From: Aminipila sp963524205
GTDB lineage: Bacteria; Bacillota; Clostridia; Peptostreptococcales; Anaerovoracaceae
Length of the DNA: 64,000 bases
NCBI GenBank assembly: GCA_963524205.1
Contig: CAURED010000017.1
Coordinates: 23,905-87,904, forward strand
Direction: 5' to 3'
This document shows positions 9,588 through 18,295 of the stretch, in pieces. The notes under the pieces are model-generated. The model worked only from the letters and a program-made list of their open reading frames with translations, did not search any database and had not been told where the DNA came from. The stretch's first letter is position 1. Each line of letters starts with the position of its first letter. The position numbers and the translations under genes were made by a program.

Positions 9588-10399
9588 TTATTTAATTCCT
9601 CCAACGCTATTTTTAATTGTTCATCATTTGGAGATTTAAAATGCCACTCTAATCGATTTTCCATAAACGATACACCTTTTCCTTTTATGGTGTGTGCAAT
9701 CACTGCAGTAGGTCTATCACATGCACTTTCCGACTCTTGGTTAAGTGCATCAAAAATTTCATCATAATTATGTCCATCTATATTTATAGCATTCCAGCCA
9801 AAAGCTCGAAATTTATCTGACAAATCTCCCATATCCAATACCCGCTTATCACTGCCATAGCTTTGTAACATATTTCTATCCACTATTATCACTAAGTTAT
9901 TTAATTTAAATTTTGCTCCAAACATCGCTGCTTCCCAAATAGAACCTTCATTACATTCTCCATCACCCAAGAGAACAAAAACTCTACCGTTAAATTGCTT
10001 CAACCTTTTAGCATATGCCATACCCAATCCTATAGAAAAATTATGCCCCAAAGACCCTGCTGATGCCTCAATTCCAGGAGCCACAAATCTTCTTGTATGC
10101 CCTGCGTAATTTTCTCCGTTTATACAGTGCATGTTTAAAGCCTCCATAGGAATTATTCCTGCAATTGCAAGTACAGTATACATACTTGCCGCAATATGTC
10201 CTTTGCTTAAAATAAACACGTTCCTGTTTGGATCTGCCAAATTTTCTTTACTTATTTTTAATATGCGAGTATACAATACCGACATAATATCAATTGAAGA
10301 AAATCCACCTCCAATATGTGAATCATTTGTACGATTTAGCACTTTTGCCACTTCTATTCTAACGTTCCTTGCAAATTCTTTTGGATCGTTTATCATCAT
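9584..10399 (-). CDS. Transketolase N-terminal subunit (ThDP-binding half)
   Basis: The protein carries the ThDP/Mg-binding domain of transketolase, with LSKGHIAASMYTVLA, SLGHNFSIGLGMAYAK and the GDGECNEGSIWEAA...VDRNMLQSYG motif. It ends KGKGVSFMENRLEWHFKSP, also typical of the family. An upstream in-frame ATG at 10411 lacks a ribosome site. GGGGAG sits 4 nt before the ATG at 10399 and 7 nt before the ATG at 10396, so one of these is the true start. Even so, the gene overlaps the end of glf by about 40 bp. It works with the adjacent C-terminal subunit. Confidence 0.8.
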   Translation of the reverse strand: MMINDPKEFARNVRIEVAKVLNRTNDSHIGGGFSSIDIMSVLYTRILKISKENLADPNRNVFILSKGHIAASMYTVLAIAGIIPMEALNMHCINGENYAGHTRRFVAPGIEASAGSLGHNFSIGLGMAYAKRLKQFNGRVFVLLGDGECNEGSIWEAAMFGAKFKLNNLVIIVDRNMLQSYGSDKRVLDMGDLSDKFRAFGWNAINIDGHNYDEIFDALNQESESACDRPTAVIAHTIKGKGVSFMENRLEWHFKSPNDEQLKIALEELNK

Positions 10400-11531
10400 T
10401 TTTCTCCCCATTCATTATATATTGCTCAATTTGTTGCGCAATCTCTAAACCACGAGCTACAGCATCATCCATATTGTAATACTTATAATCTGCTAGTCTT
10501 CCTGCAACAAATAAATTTTTCTTACTTTTACTTTTGTCCAAATATTTGCTGTATTTGATTTTTGAATCATTTGTAAGTACAACATAGAAAGGTTCCTCTT
10601 CATTATCGTGATAATCCATGGGGAACTCTGATATAATTATGCTGCCATTTTGTTCAAAATTGTTATGCAAATATCTATAATCAGTTTTTCTAGTATACCC
10701 ACACTCTAATGATGGATAATATACAACAAGGCTTCCTAAATCGTTTTCTCCCCCCTGAACAACTTGCTTCTTAAAATCCAATGTCCTATATGAAAGTTCA
10801 CCAAATTCAAAATCATACAATTTGTCCAACCTTCCTGTATACAATACAATTTTTCCCTTTAATAAACTGTCCACATCTGAGACATTTGTATTTACTTGAA
10901 CTGAAATATTTTCATGCGCAAGCATTCTCTCAAACATTTTAGTAAAACCCTCATTAGGCATATATTGATATTTATTATCTTTTAAATTATCATCATATGA
11001 TAGTCTAACTGGAATTCTTGCAGTAACAGAAAAATCAATTTGTTCAGGTTTTAACCCCCACTGTTTCATGTTATAAGGTAGATAATCTTTTTTATATAGC
11101 ATCTTTGCTGCTTCCCGAATTATATCACATTCGGATTGAAGCATTTCTAAAATATAAATATTCCTTTTCCCATTATATTCTTTTTGTAATTCTATCCTAA
11201 GTTCCTTTGATTTCTCAGGATAAATTTCATCAAATGTTTGGAAATTAAATGGCATGCTTAGATACTTATCATCGATTTTCACATAAGCTTTTGACCTATA
11301 TTCGCTCCAAAGTGAAAATCGTGAAATAAAATTCCAGACCTGTTCATTGTCTGTAAAAAACACATGCGGCCCATACTGGTGTATGAGTATTTGGTTATCT
11401 TCAAACTTATCATAACAATTCCCACCAATATGGTTTCTTTTTTCATAAATTTTTATCCTAAAGCCACGTTCTGCCAAATATCTTGCTGCAGTAGTTCCTG
11501 TTATACCACAGCCTATAATAATCACTTCCAT
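10359..11531 (-). CDS. glf: UDP-galactopyranose mutase
   Basis: The 390-aa flavoprotein begins with the FAD dinucleotide-binding motif G7-C-G9-I-T-G12. It contains NHIGGNCYD, IHQYGPHVFFTD and MKQWGLKPEQ, and ends with VAGRLADYKYYNMDDAVARGLEIA. All of these are characteristic of UDP-galactopyranose mutase. The reduced-FAD enzyme interconverts UDP-galactopyranose and UDP-galactofuranose, so the glycan made here probably contains galactofuranose. Its 3' end overlaps the 5' end of the transketolase gene, implying one transcript. The ribosome site (AGAAGG) is about 12 nt from the ATG. Confidence 0.92.
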   Translation of the reverse strand: MEVIIIGCGITGTTAARYLAERGFRIKIYEKRNHIGGNCYDKFEDNQILIHQYGPHVFFTDNEQVWNFISRFSLWSEYRSKAYVKIDDKYLSMPFNFQTFDEIYPEKSKELRIELQKEYNGKRNIYILEMLQSECDIIREAAKMLYKKDYLPYNMKQWGLKPEQIDFSVTARIPVRLSYDDNLKDNKYQYMPNEGFTKMFERMLAHENISVQVNTNVSDVDSLLKGKIVLYTGRLDKLYDFEFGELSYRTLDFKKQVVQGGENDLGSLVVYYPSLECGYTRKTDYRYLHNNFEQNGSIIISEFPMDYHDNEEEPFYVVLTNDSKIKYSKYLDKSKSKKNLFVAGRLADYKYYNMDDAVARGLEIAQQIEQYIMNGEKNDDKRSKRICKER

Positions 11532-11549
11532 ATTATATATTTACCTTCT

Positions 11550-12608
11550 CTAATAGCCCATATTTCTAAAATATGCATCAATCTGTTCTTTACAAAGAGT
11601 CTTAATATTTTCATTTTGATAGTATCTTTGAGTAAATAAAGAAATTGTTTCAATAGTTTTGTCAAAATTATAAATTGGTTTCCACTTTAACTTTTCTTTA
11701 GCTTTTGAGCTGTCTAACATTAAAATCTTTGTTTCATATGAAGATAATTTATTTTCAGTAATGTTAAATGTACTGTTTCCAAAATATTTTGCCATGGCAA
11801 TAGATAAGTCTCTAACATCTCTAATACCATCTTTCTCTGGTCCAAAATTATAAGCCCCTGCTAAACTATACTCTTTTTCCATTGCTAGCAATAATTTCAA
11901 ATATCCTGTAAGTACATCAAGAACATATTGCCAAGGTCTTACAGCATACGGATTTCGTATAACCGGAATCTGATTATTAGCAAAACTATCAAGCAAATAT
12001 GGAACTAGCCTACTTAAAATAAAATCTCCACCACCTATTACATTACTTGCTCTAGCAGTAGAAATAGGTACAGGAATACCCTTCTTCCCAAAATAAGAAA
12101 ATCTATAACTTTCCGCTATGAGTTCCTGACAAGCTTTACTTGTGGAATATGGATCCTGTGCTCCTAATTCGTCACTCTCAACATAAGGAATTCCCTTCTC
12201 TGTATTTTTATAGCATTTATCACTGGTTACGACCAAAATTGATTTTAATTCTTCTATATCACATGCAATCTTAAGTATATTGGCCAACCCTATGATGTTT
12301 GTATTAAAGGTTCCTATGGGATCTATAATAGACTTGTCTACATATGCTTGTGCCGCCAAGTGTATGATATAGTCAGGCTTAAATTCCTGTATTGATTTTT
12401 CCAATAAGCTAAAGTCCTGAATATCTCCAAATACATTGCTTTCAGTTTTAGGTTTTACTAATTCAAACAAAGAATTTTTATCAACTCCTAAAGAATATCC
12501 TCTTACTACTGCTCCTAACTCTTCTAGCAGTAAGACAAGCCATGTACCTTTAAATCCGGTATGACCGGTTATAAATACTTTTTTATTTTTTAAATCACTT
12601 AATTCCAC
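11550..12608 (-). CDS. rfbG: CDP-glucose 4,6-dehydratase
   Basis: This extended SDR enzyme has a GHTGFKG NAD-binding motif at residues 15-21. The catalytic Y154-x3-K158 lies in DPYSTSKAC, and VTSDKCYKN supplies the Thr/Asp/Lys typical of the 4,6-dehydratases. The GHTGFKGTWL start and ASNVIGGGDF are hallmarks of the CDP-glucose rather than the dTDP-glucose enzyme. It converts CDP-glucose to CDP-4-keto-6-deoxyglucose, using the product of the rfbF-like gene at 16.7-17.5 kb. The start codon is GTG with GAGGG 4 nt upstream. It is the entry point to the deoxysugar branch of this cluster. Confidence 0.9.
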   Translation of the reverse strand: MELSDLKNKKVFITGHTGFKGTWLVLLLEELGAVVRGYSLGVDKNSLFELVKPKTESNVFGDIQDFSLLEKSIQEFKPDYIIHLAAQAYVDKSIIDPIGTFNTNIIGLANILKIACDIEELKSILVVTSDKCYKNTEKGIPYVESDELGAQDPYSTSKACQELIAESYRFSYFGKKGIPVPISTARASNVIGGGDFILSRLVPYLLDSFANNQIPVIRNPYAVRPWQYVLDVLTGYLKLLLAMEKEYSLAGAYNFGPEKDGIRDVRDLSIAMAKYFGNSTFNITENKLSSYETKILMLDSSKAKEKLKWKPIYNFDKTIETISLFTQRYYQNENIKTLCKEQIDAYFRNMGY

Positions 12609-12626
12609 AATACCCTCGCAAGCTAA

Positions 12627-14462
12627 TTACTTTACTATCAAAAAATGTTTATAGATTGAATATATTTCTCTGTAATGTTTTATATCTTCAACTTCCATAA
12701 CTTTTAAAAGTTTATCTGTATATTTAGGTAGACTATTTTCATCAGTAACATTGACGCATCTTAACACCAAATATCCACAGAAGTTAAGTTCTTTTTCCAA
12801 TGCCTTAATTGAAATATAATTCTTAACTAAATTATTTATTGGATCATTTTGATAAGATTCACTTATATCGCCTAATAGCATTGTTCTAAATCCATTACCA
12901 TAGTAATACGGATTTTTACAAGCCAACAGCATAATGCCATTCTGGTTTAAATGCTTTCTTACATTTATAAATAATGATTGTAATTCAGAATTGTAGTCCT
13001 CTATATCTCCATTGCATAACACATAATCATACTTTTTGCTACCTGCTACTGACTCTAAGTCTTGTACTAAACCATAATTCTCAGCTAACACTTCACAATC
13101 TCTTATATATCGCTTATCATCTGTAATCGCATCAATACATATATCTCTGCCACCACAATTTTTAATTTTATTCTTTACTGCTAATGTGGTTTCACCAAAT
13201 TTAGGATTTATAGTAAGAATATTGGTACATTCCTTTGCTTTAACGATTAAATCAGAAAAATATATATTTTCAGCACTTAATGACTCCCAAGCATCTACCT
13301 TATATTTATCATAAAACTGTTTTCTACCTTTATCCATTACCCCAAACTGTTCTTCCTTAATTGTTGCAGAACCATAATGGTGAACAAAAGTATCTTTGCA
13401 AAGTATTTGCTTATATCCAGCCCTCCTAATACGCACACTCATATCATCATCTGCAAACATATCATATGAAAAATATGGTGTAAAAAAAACATTCATTTTC
13501 TCTACTACATCAGGCCTCATTATTCCTAAAAACGGAAATAATCTTGCTCGCTCTTCCCATTTTCGACTATCGCTTGCATTAAACTGCTTTGCAAAAGATT
13601 GCATTTCATCCATATTTGTATAACTAACTGGAATAGTCTGCAGATTGCTTAAGCTATTACATAATGGCACAGCCCAACAGATACTACTATCTGAGTCAAT
13701 ACATTTTAAAAGGTTACTGAGCCAATTTTCAGTTACTATAACATCATTACTTACAAATACTGTATATTTACCTTCTGTCACCTGCCATGCACGTTCCATA
13801 AAAGTACCTAAAGTAACCCCACTCATGTTATATTTAAAATATATTTTTTTCTTATGTGTTAAACTCTCAGCCCACTTGGTCGTATCTTCATCGCTTCCAT
13901 TATTTATTGTTATCAATTCATAATTTATACTTTTTGTATATTTTTCTATACTATCTAGACACTCTTCTGTCATTTTCTTATTATTGTAAAATAACACAAC
14001 GATACTTACATCATACTTAAATTCAAAATTCACGTCTTGTTTTTCTAATTTACTCAGCTGCTGTATGTGTGTCTCTTCGTCTTCATTATATTTTTTTAAA
14101 GTTTCCTCATTCAAGCTATCAACTAAGAAAAATTTTAGATACTTTTTCCAATATGAAATTAGTCCTACTAACTCATACTTAAAATGGAATTCAACATCAT
14201 CATGTTTTTGTTTTTTACATAAGTCAAATATCTTTGTTACGCTGTATACAATGTTTTTATTTAAAACTTCTATTTTATTTTTGATTGTTATGTTAGGTAA
14301 CAATGAATTAACAGAATTAATTATTATTCCAATTGCTTCATTTATATCGTTAAATAAATATTGTGCACTATATGACTGATTCTCATTAATGTAATCAACT
14401 GCTTCAACAACTACATCTAACATTTCCATTATTTCTGGTACTACTGGATCTAAATATCTCAT
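12627..14462 (-). CDS. Three-part protein: N-terminal helical region, GT2 glycosyltransferase, C-terminal methyltransferase-like domain
   Basis: About 150 N-terminal helical residues of unknown role precede a GT-A family 2 domain (VSIVVLFYNNKKMTEECLDSI, ITINNGSDEDT, VFVSNDVIV as the acidic metal motif, later MFADDDMSVRIRRAGY). The last ~200 residues resemble a Rossmann SAM-binding domain (NILTINPKFGETTLAV, YDYVLCNGDIEDY, LNQNGIMLLACKN). A TTG at 14486 is in frame, but the ATG at 14462 has AAGG 9 nt upstream and leaves an 11-bp gap after the radical-SAM gene, so it was chosen. Large multi-domain glycosyltransferases of this sort are common in flagellin-glycosylation islands. Confidence 0.75.
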   Translation of the reverse strand: MRYLDPVVPEIMEMLDVVVEAVDYINENQSYSAQYLFNDINEAIGIIINSVNSLLPNITIKNKIEVLNKNIVYSVTKIFDLCKKQKHDDVEFHFKYELVGLISYWKKYLKFFLVDSLNEETLKKYNEDEETHIQQLSKLEKQDVNFEFKYDVSIVVLFYNNKKMTEECLDSIEKYTKSINYELITINNGSDEDTTKWAESLTHKKKIYFKYNMSGVTLGTFMERAWQVTEGKYTVFVSNDVIVTENWLSNLLKCIDSDSSICWAVPLCNSLSNLQTIPVSYTNMDEMQSFAKQFNASDSRKWEERARLFPFLGIMRPDVVEKMNVFFTPYFSYDMFADDDMSVRIRRAGYKQILCKDTFVHHYGSATIKEEQFGVMDKGRKQFYDKYKVDAWESLSAENIYFSDLIVKAKECTNILTINPKFGETTLAVKNKIKNCGGRDICIDAITDDKRYIRDCEVLAENYGLVQDLESVAGSKKYDYVLCNGDIEDYNSELQSLFINVRKHLNQNGIMLLACKNPYYYGNGFRTMLLGDISESYQNDPINNLVKNYISIKALEKELNFCGYLVLRCVNVTDENSLPKYTDKLLKVMEVEDIKHYREIYSIYKHFLIVK

Positions 14463-14473
14463 GTATTCCAACC

Positions 14474-15577
14474 TTACTCTTTCCAATCAGGTGCAAAATT
14501 CTCACCTATTTGTATGTAGGACTCTTTTCTATTCCAATTACAATGTGACGACTGATAGCAGCGTTTGCATTCTTTATCCATGCTATTTGCGAAATTTACA
14601 TTTTGCCTAAATTCAATATATTTTTCATGATTCCACATTTCCTCAAATGTATCATAATCGTCAATGTTAAAAAATTTTACTGGCGTAGACATACAAGGTC
14701 TTACATGCCCATCAGAACCTAAGAAAAAATCTCTCCACCCCACAAAACAATCTTTATGATATCTATCTCCTGCTTCGTCTTCGCCCTGTAAATGAGGTAA
14801 TTTTAGCTTAATACTCAAGCTTTCAGCCAGCCTTACAGTTTCTTTGAAGATTTTATCTACTCTTTCTTTTTTGTTCCAAAGTGTCTCTTTTACTAAGTGT
14901 TCGTCAAAAGCAGTCAAATAAACAACTTTTACTTCTTCAAGTCCTATATTTGCTGCCAATTCAACTACTTTTGGCAGTTCCTTTAAATTTGATTCCATTG
15001 CGCAAAAAACAAAATTCATATAAGGTTTGCTTATTTTTCTTTGCCGTTTTTCTTCAACTATTTCTTTTAAACTTTTGCTAATTTTATCTAAGTCTGATCC
15101 CCTTCTGATTGCATTATTTGTTTCTGCTGTGCCTCCATCAACACTTATAGCTATTATGTCTACATTATATTTGAAGATATCCTCTTTTAATTCTGACAAT
15201 CTCATACCATTAGTGCAAAAATATTTACGAACAGGATACTTATCTAAAAGTTCAAGTATCTTCCTAAAATCAGGATGTACTGTAGGTTCCCCCCATCCAA
15301 ATAAGGCTACCTCTTCTGCTTCTTTTAGGGCTCCATCAAGCTTTTCCAACCATTGCAAATCAAATGTTGTCATATTAAATTTTGTAGAATTCCTCCCACA
15401 CATCATACAATTTAAATTACACGCATTTGTCAACTCCAATACTAGTCGTCTTGGGAATGACTTTAATTCAGTGATACCTTTATCTATTTCTCTTAAATTA
15501 AATTCAGAATTTTTCTTCTGCGCCTCATTAAGTTCAAATTGATCAAACAAAAACTTTGTCTTAGCTCTTAATATCAT
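14474..15577 (-). CDS. Radical SAM/SPASM protein of the glycan island
   Basis: The cluster-binding motif C53-x3-C57-x2-C60 (NACNLNCMMC) is preceded by LVLELT, the usual first strand. GWGEPTVHPDF and ISVDGGTAETN follow. The C-terminal SPASM-like segment (CFVGWRDFFLGSDGHVRPC, then CKRCYQSSHCNW) gives cysteines for an auxiliary cluster. The start was placed at the ATG after AGAGG rather than the GTG 18 nt upstream. This is the second radical SAM/SPASM gene in the island, but the two are not close copies. Substrate unknown; a sugar or a lipid-linked glycan is suggested only by context. Confidence 0.77.
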   Translation of the reverse strand: MILRAKTKFLFDQFELNEAQKKNSEFNLREIDKGITELKSFPRRLVLELTNACNLNCMMCGRNSTKFNMTTFDLQWLEKLDGALKEAEEVALFGWGEPTVHPDFRKILELLDKYPVRKYFCTNGMRLSELKEDIFKYNVDIIAISVDGGTAETNNAIRRGSDLDKISKSLKEIVEEKRQRKISKPYMNFVFCAMESNLKELPKVVELAANIGLEEVKVVYLTAFDEHLVKETLWNKKERVDKIFKETVRLAESLSIKLKLPHLQGEDEAGDRYHKDCFVGWRDFFLGSDGHVRPCMSTPVKFFNIDDYDTFEEMWNHEKYIEFRQNVNFANSMDKECKRCYQSSHCNWNRKESYIQIGENFAPDWKE

Positions 15578-15600
15578 ATTCTCTGCCCTCTTCACTTCTT

Positions 15601-16617
15601 TTACCTAAATATGGGAGTATCCACTCCTGCAAACACATGCACATTGAACAAATCCGCATATCCTGTATATTTCACGGTTTCTTTTGCCCTTGTAGTCACA
15701 AAACAATCTGCCGCTTTAAATAGGATTCTCTCATCCTCAATGTCCCCTGATTGTATGATTACTTGATAATCAACATCTTCATAATCTAATAACACTTTAG
15801 TTATTAAATTCTCATACTTTTTAGTGGCATATTGATTCTGTAAATATATTAACAGATCATAATCACTAAATGTCCTTTTAAAGTACTCTCTTAAGATTCT
15901 TTCGTACAAGGAATATAAATCTTCAAAATCAGGGATAAGCAACATCACGGGTTTCTCTGGTTTCTTAATAAAAAATTCTCCTAAGTTTTCGATTTCATTT
16001 TTCTCATCTTCAATATGTTTTTTTATAAAGTCAGTAATGTTTAAATTGAAATCTTGTTTATTTTGTAATACTTTTTCTTCAGTCCAATTCCACCATGCAA
16101 TGGTCAGCAAATCTTGTATTTGTTCTTCTGTGAATCTATATTTAACGATTTGTGCTGGATTTCCTGCCACGATAGCATATGGTGGTACATCTCTAGATAC
16201 AACAGCATTTGCAGCAACTACTGCCCCATTATGCACGGTAACTCCCCCCATAATAGTAGCCCCATGGCCAATCCATGTATCATTTTGAATTATAATCTGA
16301 CACTTTCTTAAACTTTTATGCACTAATGATGCATCTCTCAGCATACTAACGCATCCCTGAGCTACCGATTGATAATCATGATTAAGATTTAGCAGTATAG
16401 TTATACCTTCAGCTAAAGAATTAAATTTACCCAATTGGATACAATGTCCTATTTTTTCTTTTTCAAAATTGATGCCACTTTGTACTTCTAGTCCTACTAT
16501 ATAAGTGTCTTTATCTAGCTGAACAAAGGGAAAATTCTTTTCTCGTTCTGAAAAATTAATATTAAACGTGCTAAATGACGTTATATCATATGGATTTACA
16601 CATATGGTCACAATCAT
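15601..16617 (-). CDS. Xenobiotic-acetyltransferase-type hexapeptide protein with C-terminal extension
   Basis: Residues 1-180 form a left-handed beta helix of the CatB/Vat type. Signs are GHCIQLGKFNSLAEG, IIIQNDTWIGHGATIMGGV and VVAANAVVSRDVPPYAIVAG, followed by the family's RFTEEQIQDLLTIAWWNW. These proteins acetylate hydroxyls on sugars or drugs. The last ~130 residues are not part of that family. They look like a separate alpha/beta domain (PEKPVMLLIPDFEDLYSLYE to DCFVTTRAKETVKYTGYADL), perhaps a glycosyltransferase fragment. The fusion is unusual. The AGGGGA ribosome site lies about 9 nt before the ATG. Confidence 0.7.
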   Translation of the reverse strand: MIVTICVNPYDITSFSTFNINFSEREKNFPFVQLDKDTYIVGLEVQSGINFEKEKIGHCIQLGKFNSLAEGITILLNLNHDYQSVAQGCVSMLRDASLVHKSLRKCQIIIQNDTWIGHGATIMGGVTVHNGAVVAANAVVSRDVPPYAIVAGNPAQIVKYRFTEEQIQDLLTIAWWNWTEEKVLQNKQDFNLNITDFIKKHIEDEKNEIENLGEFFIKKPEKPVMLLIPDFEDLYSLYERILREYFKRTFSDYDLLIYLQNQYATKKYENLITKVLLDYEDVDYQVIIQSGDIEDERILFKAADCFVTTRAKETVKYTGYADLFNVHVFAGVDTPIFR

Positions 16618-16692
16618 TGTATTTATCCCCTTTTTTATATAAACTGTGCATCATCACGTAATTTTATCAGATGAAACTATGTACCTTAGGTA

Positions 16693-17469
16693 TTACCAAA
16701 CCTTCCAAGGGGCTTTATTCTGTTCCCATAAGATAGTAAGCATTTCCTTGTCCCTTTGTGTATCCATACACTGCCAAAACTCTGTATGCTTATAGGCGCA
16801 GATTTTACCATCTTCAGTCATCTGCCTCATAGGTTGTCTTTCAAGTATGCAATTGTCACCATCTAAATAATTAAACACTTCAGGCTCCATCACCATAAAT
16901 CCGCCATTAATCCAGCCACCATCTTCTTTAGCCTTTTCTACAAACCCATTTAGCTCCTGATTTTCATCATTTATATCAAGTACACCAAAACGCCCACCGG
17001 GTTGAACCGCTGTCAGCGTTACTGCTTTTTTATTCCTCTCATGAAATCCCAAAAGCTTTTGAAGGTTTATATCACTTACACCATCTCCATAAGTTAACAT
17101 AAATCGTTCATCTCCTATATACTTTTTAACTCTTGCAAGCCTTCCCCCTGTCTGAGTATTCAGCCCTGTATCAACAAGAGTAACCTTCCACGGCTCAGCT
17201 ACATTTTGATGTATTTCCATTTTATTTTCAGCTGTAAAGTCAAAAGTGACATCCGACATGTGCAGATAATAGTCTGCAAAGAATTCCTTTATCATATGTC
17301 CCTTGTATCCAAGACAAATAATAAATTCGTTAAATCCATAATAAGAATAGTGTTTCATGATATGCCAAAGTATAGGTCTGTCACCTATTTCAATCATAGG
17401 TTTTGGTTTTAGATGGCTTTCTTCTGATATGCGAGTACCCAGCCCTCCTGCTAAAATTACTACTTTCAT
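16693..17469 (-). CDS. rfbF: Glucose-1-phosphate cytidylyltransferase
   Basis: The 258-aa nucleotidyltransferase has the signature G8-G-L-G-T-R13 and KPKPMIEIG. GDGVSD carries the metal-binding Asp, and GGWINGGFMVMEPE and FWQCMDTQRDKEML are closely conserved in RfbF. It makes CDP-glucose from CTP and glucose-1-phosphate, feeding the CDP-glucose 4,6-dehydratase downstream on the same strand. It is the first gene of the glycan island after the flagellar operon and has a sigma-28-like promoter about 90 bp upstream. Confidence 0.92.
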   Translation of the reverse strand: MKVVILAGGLGTRISEESHLKPKPMIEIGDRPILWHIMKHYSYYGFNEFIICLGYKGHMIKEFFADYYLHMSDVTFDFTAENKMEIHQNVAEPWKVTLVDTGLNTQTGGRLARVKKYIGDERFMLTYGDGVSDINLQKLLGFHERNKKAVTLTAVQPGGRFGVLDINDENQELNGFVEKAKEDGGWINGGFMVMEPEVFNYLDGDNCILERQPMRQMTEDGKICAYKHTEFWQCMDTQRDKEMLTILWEQNKAPWKVW

Positions 17470-17559
17470 CTGTACTATCCAACTCCTTCTGGTGTAAATT
17501 TACCTTCAATTCCTTTTAAATATAATATTCCAAGTAAATTTTGCATTTTAATAATTTAT

Positions 17560-17586
17560 ATATCGACATTTTACCACAATACTTGA
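17560..17586 (-). promoter_or_regulatory. Putative sigma-28 (SigD/FliA) promoter for the glycan island
   Basis: On the minus strand TCAA, 15 nt and GTCGATAT occur about 90 bp before rfbF. The flagellar sigma consensus is TAAA-N15-GCCGATAA; nine of twelve consensus positions match at exactly the right spacing. This would make the glycan genes late flagellar genes. It is a pattern match only. Confidence 0.38.
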
Positions 17587-17634
17587 CATATTTCTATGTG
17601 ATGACCGTACAAATACGCACCTTACATAATAAGG

Positions 17635-17682
17635 AAGGCTTGAGTAGACGCTGTTTTTCTGCATCCATCCAAGCCTTAGTTT
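17635..17682. terminator. Inverted repeat between the flagellar operon and the glycan island
   Basis: AAGGCTTG at 17635-17642 pairs with CAAGCCTT at 17670-17677, with a partly paired interior. On the plus strand it is followed by AGTTTTTCTTTC; on the minus strand by a poorer CCTTATTAT. It lies 27 bp past the stop of the last flagellar-operon gene, so it probably ends that transcript, although the better U-tract is on the other strand. Confidence 0.5.
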
Positions 17683-17703
17683 TTCTTTCTTTTTATACGT
17701 ATT

Positions 17704-18276
17704 TTATGCAATTACATCCAGCCTTCCGCCCAATCCACAATCCTCAGTAGGCACTTCCTCGGTATGACTGTTATCTGTTTTCGTCACCGTTGTTGTAGTA
17801 CCCCCTGAAACATATGCTTTCCCACATTCAGGGCATATGGTAGTATGAAGCACCACAGATTGAGATAGCACTTCTCTATCGTCCCTCTCTGCTTTAGCCT
17901 GATTCCGAACTACGTGTTCCTGCTCATGGCCCATAACTGCAGATGCGGCATTACTGGGCGAGATCTTAGTTGGAGTCTGATAGGAAACTCCGGAGTCGTC
18001 AGAAACATCTTGATATTTTCTATTTTTACAGGTCTCACATTCACCACTGTCAAATTTTTTACTTTGTGCAGCCTGCTCCGTAGGATTTGTCATATCTACA
18101 TCCTGATCTACAGAAGCATTTGCAGAATGATTCATACTAAACTGCCCTTTATTTTGACTGGTCTTATCTTCTGCATTATACTGATTCTGATAGTTTCCAT
18201 AACCTTGCCCATAATTAAGACTTTTATAACTATTACTTGCTGAATTCGCATTTAATGCAATAGAACTAATACTCAT
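17704..18276 (-). CDS. SprA-related putative metalloprotease (HExxH), last gene of the flagellar operon
   Basis: The 190-aa protein has an Asn/Ser/Gln-rich low-complexity N terminus. It has two CxxC pairs (C80/C83 and C148/C151) that could form a zinc ribbon, and between them H117-E-Q-E-H121, a zincin-like HExxH. The layout resembles the SprA-related family (PF12118), whose members are annotated as putative metalloproteases with no established substrate. The ATG at 18276 has a perfect AAAGGAGG 4 nt upstream; an upstream in-frame TTG lies inside that ribosome site. It sits at the very end of the flagellar operon, so a role in flagellar protein processing or regulation is possible but only by context. 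Confidence 0.65.
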   Translation of the reverse strand: MSISSIALNANSASNSYKSLNYGQGYGNYQNQYNAEDKTSQNKGQFSMNHSANASVDQDVDMTNPTEQAAQSKKFDSGECETCKNRKYQDVSDDSGVSYQTPTKISPSNAASAVMGHEQEHVVRNQAKAERDDREVLSQSVVLHTTICPECGKAYVSGGTTTTVTKTDNSHTEEVPTEDCGLGGRLDVIA

Positions 18277-18295
18277 ACGTCCTCCTTTCAATTCT

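Noticed and set aside
15027..15542. 171-codon plus-strand open frame
   Set aside because: It is antisense to a clear radical SAM gene with conserved cysteines and has no ribosome site or recognisable motif.
17541..17750. 69-codon plus-strand frame in the gap after the flagellar operon
   Set aside because: It overlaps the 3' end of the minus-strand metalloprotease-like gene and the promoter region of rfbF, and shows no ribosome site or motif.
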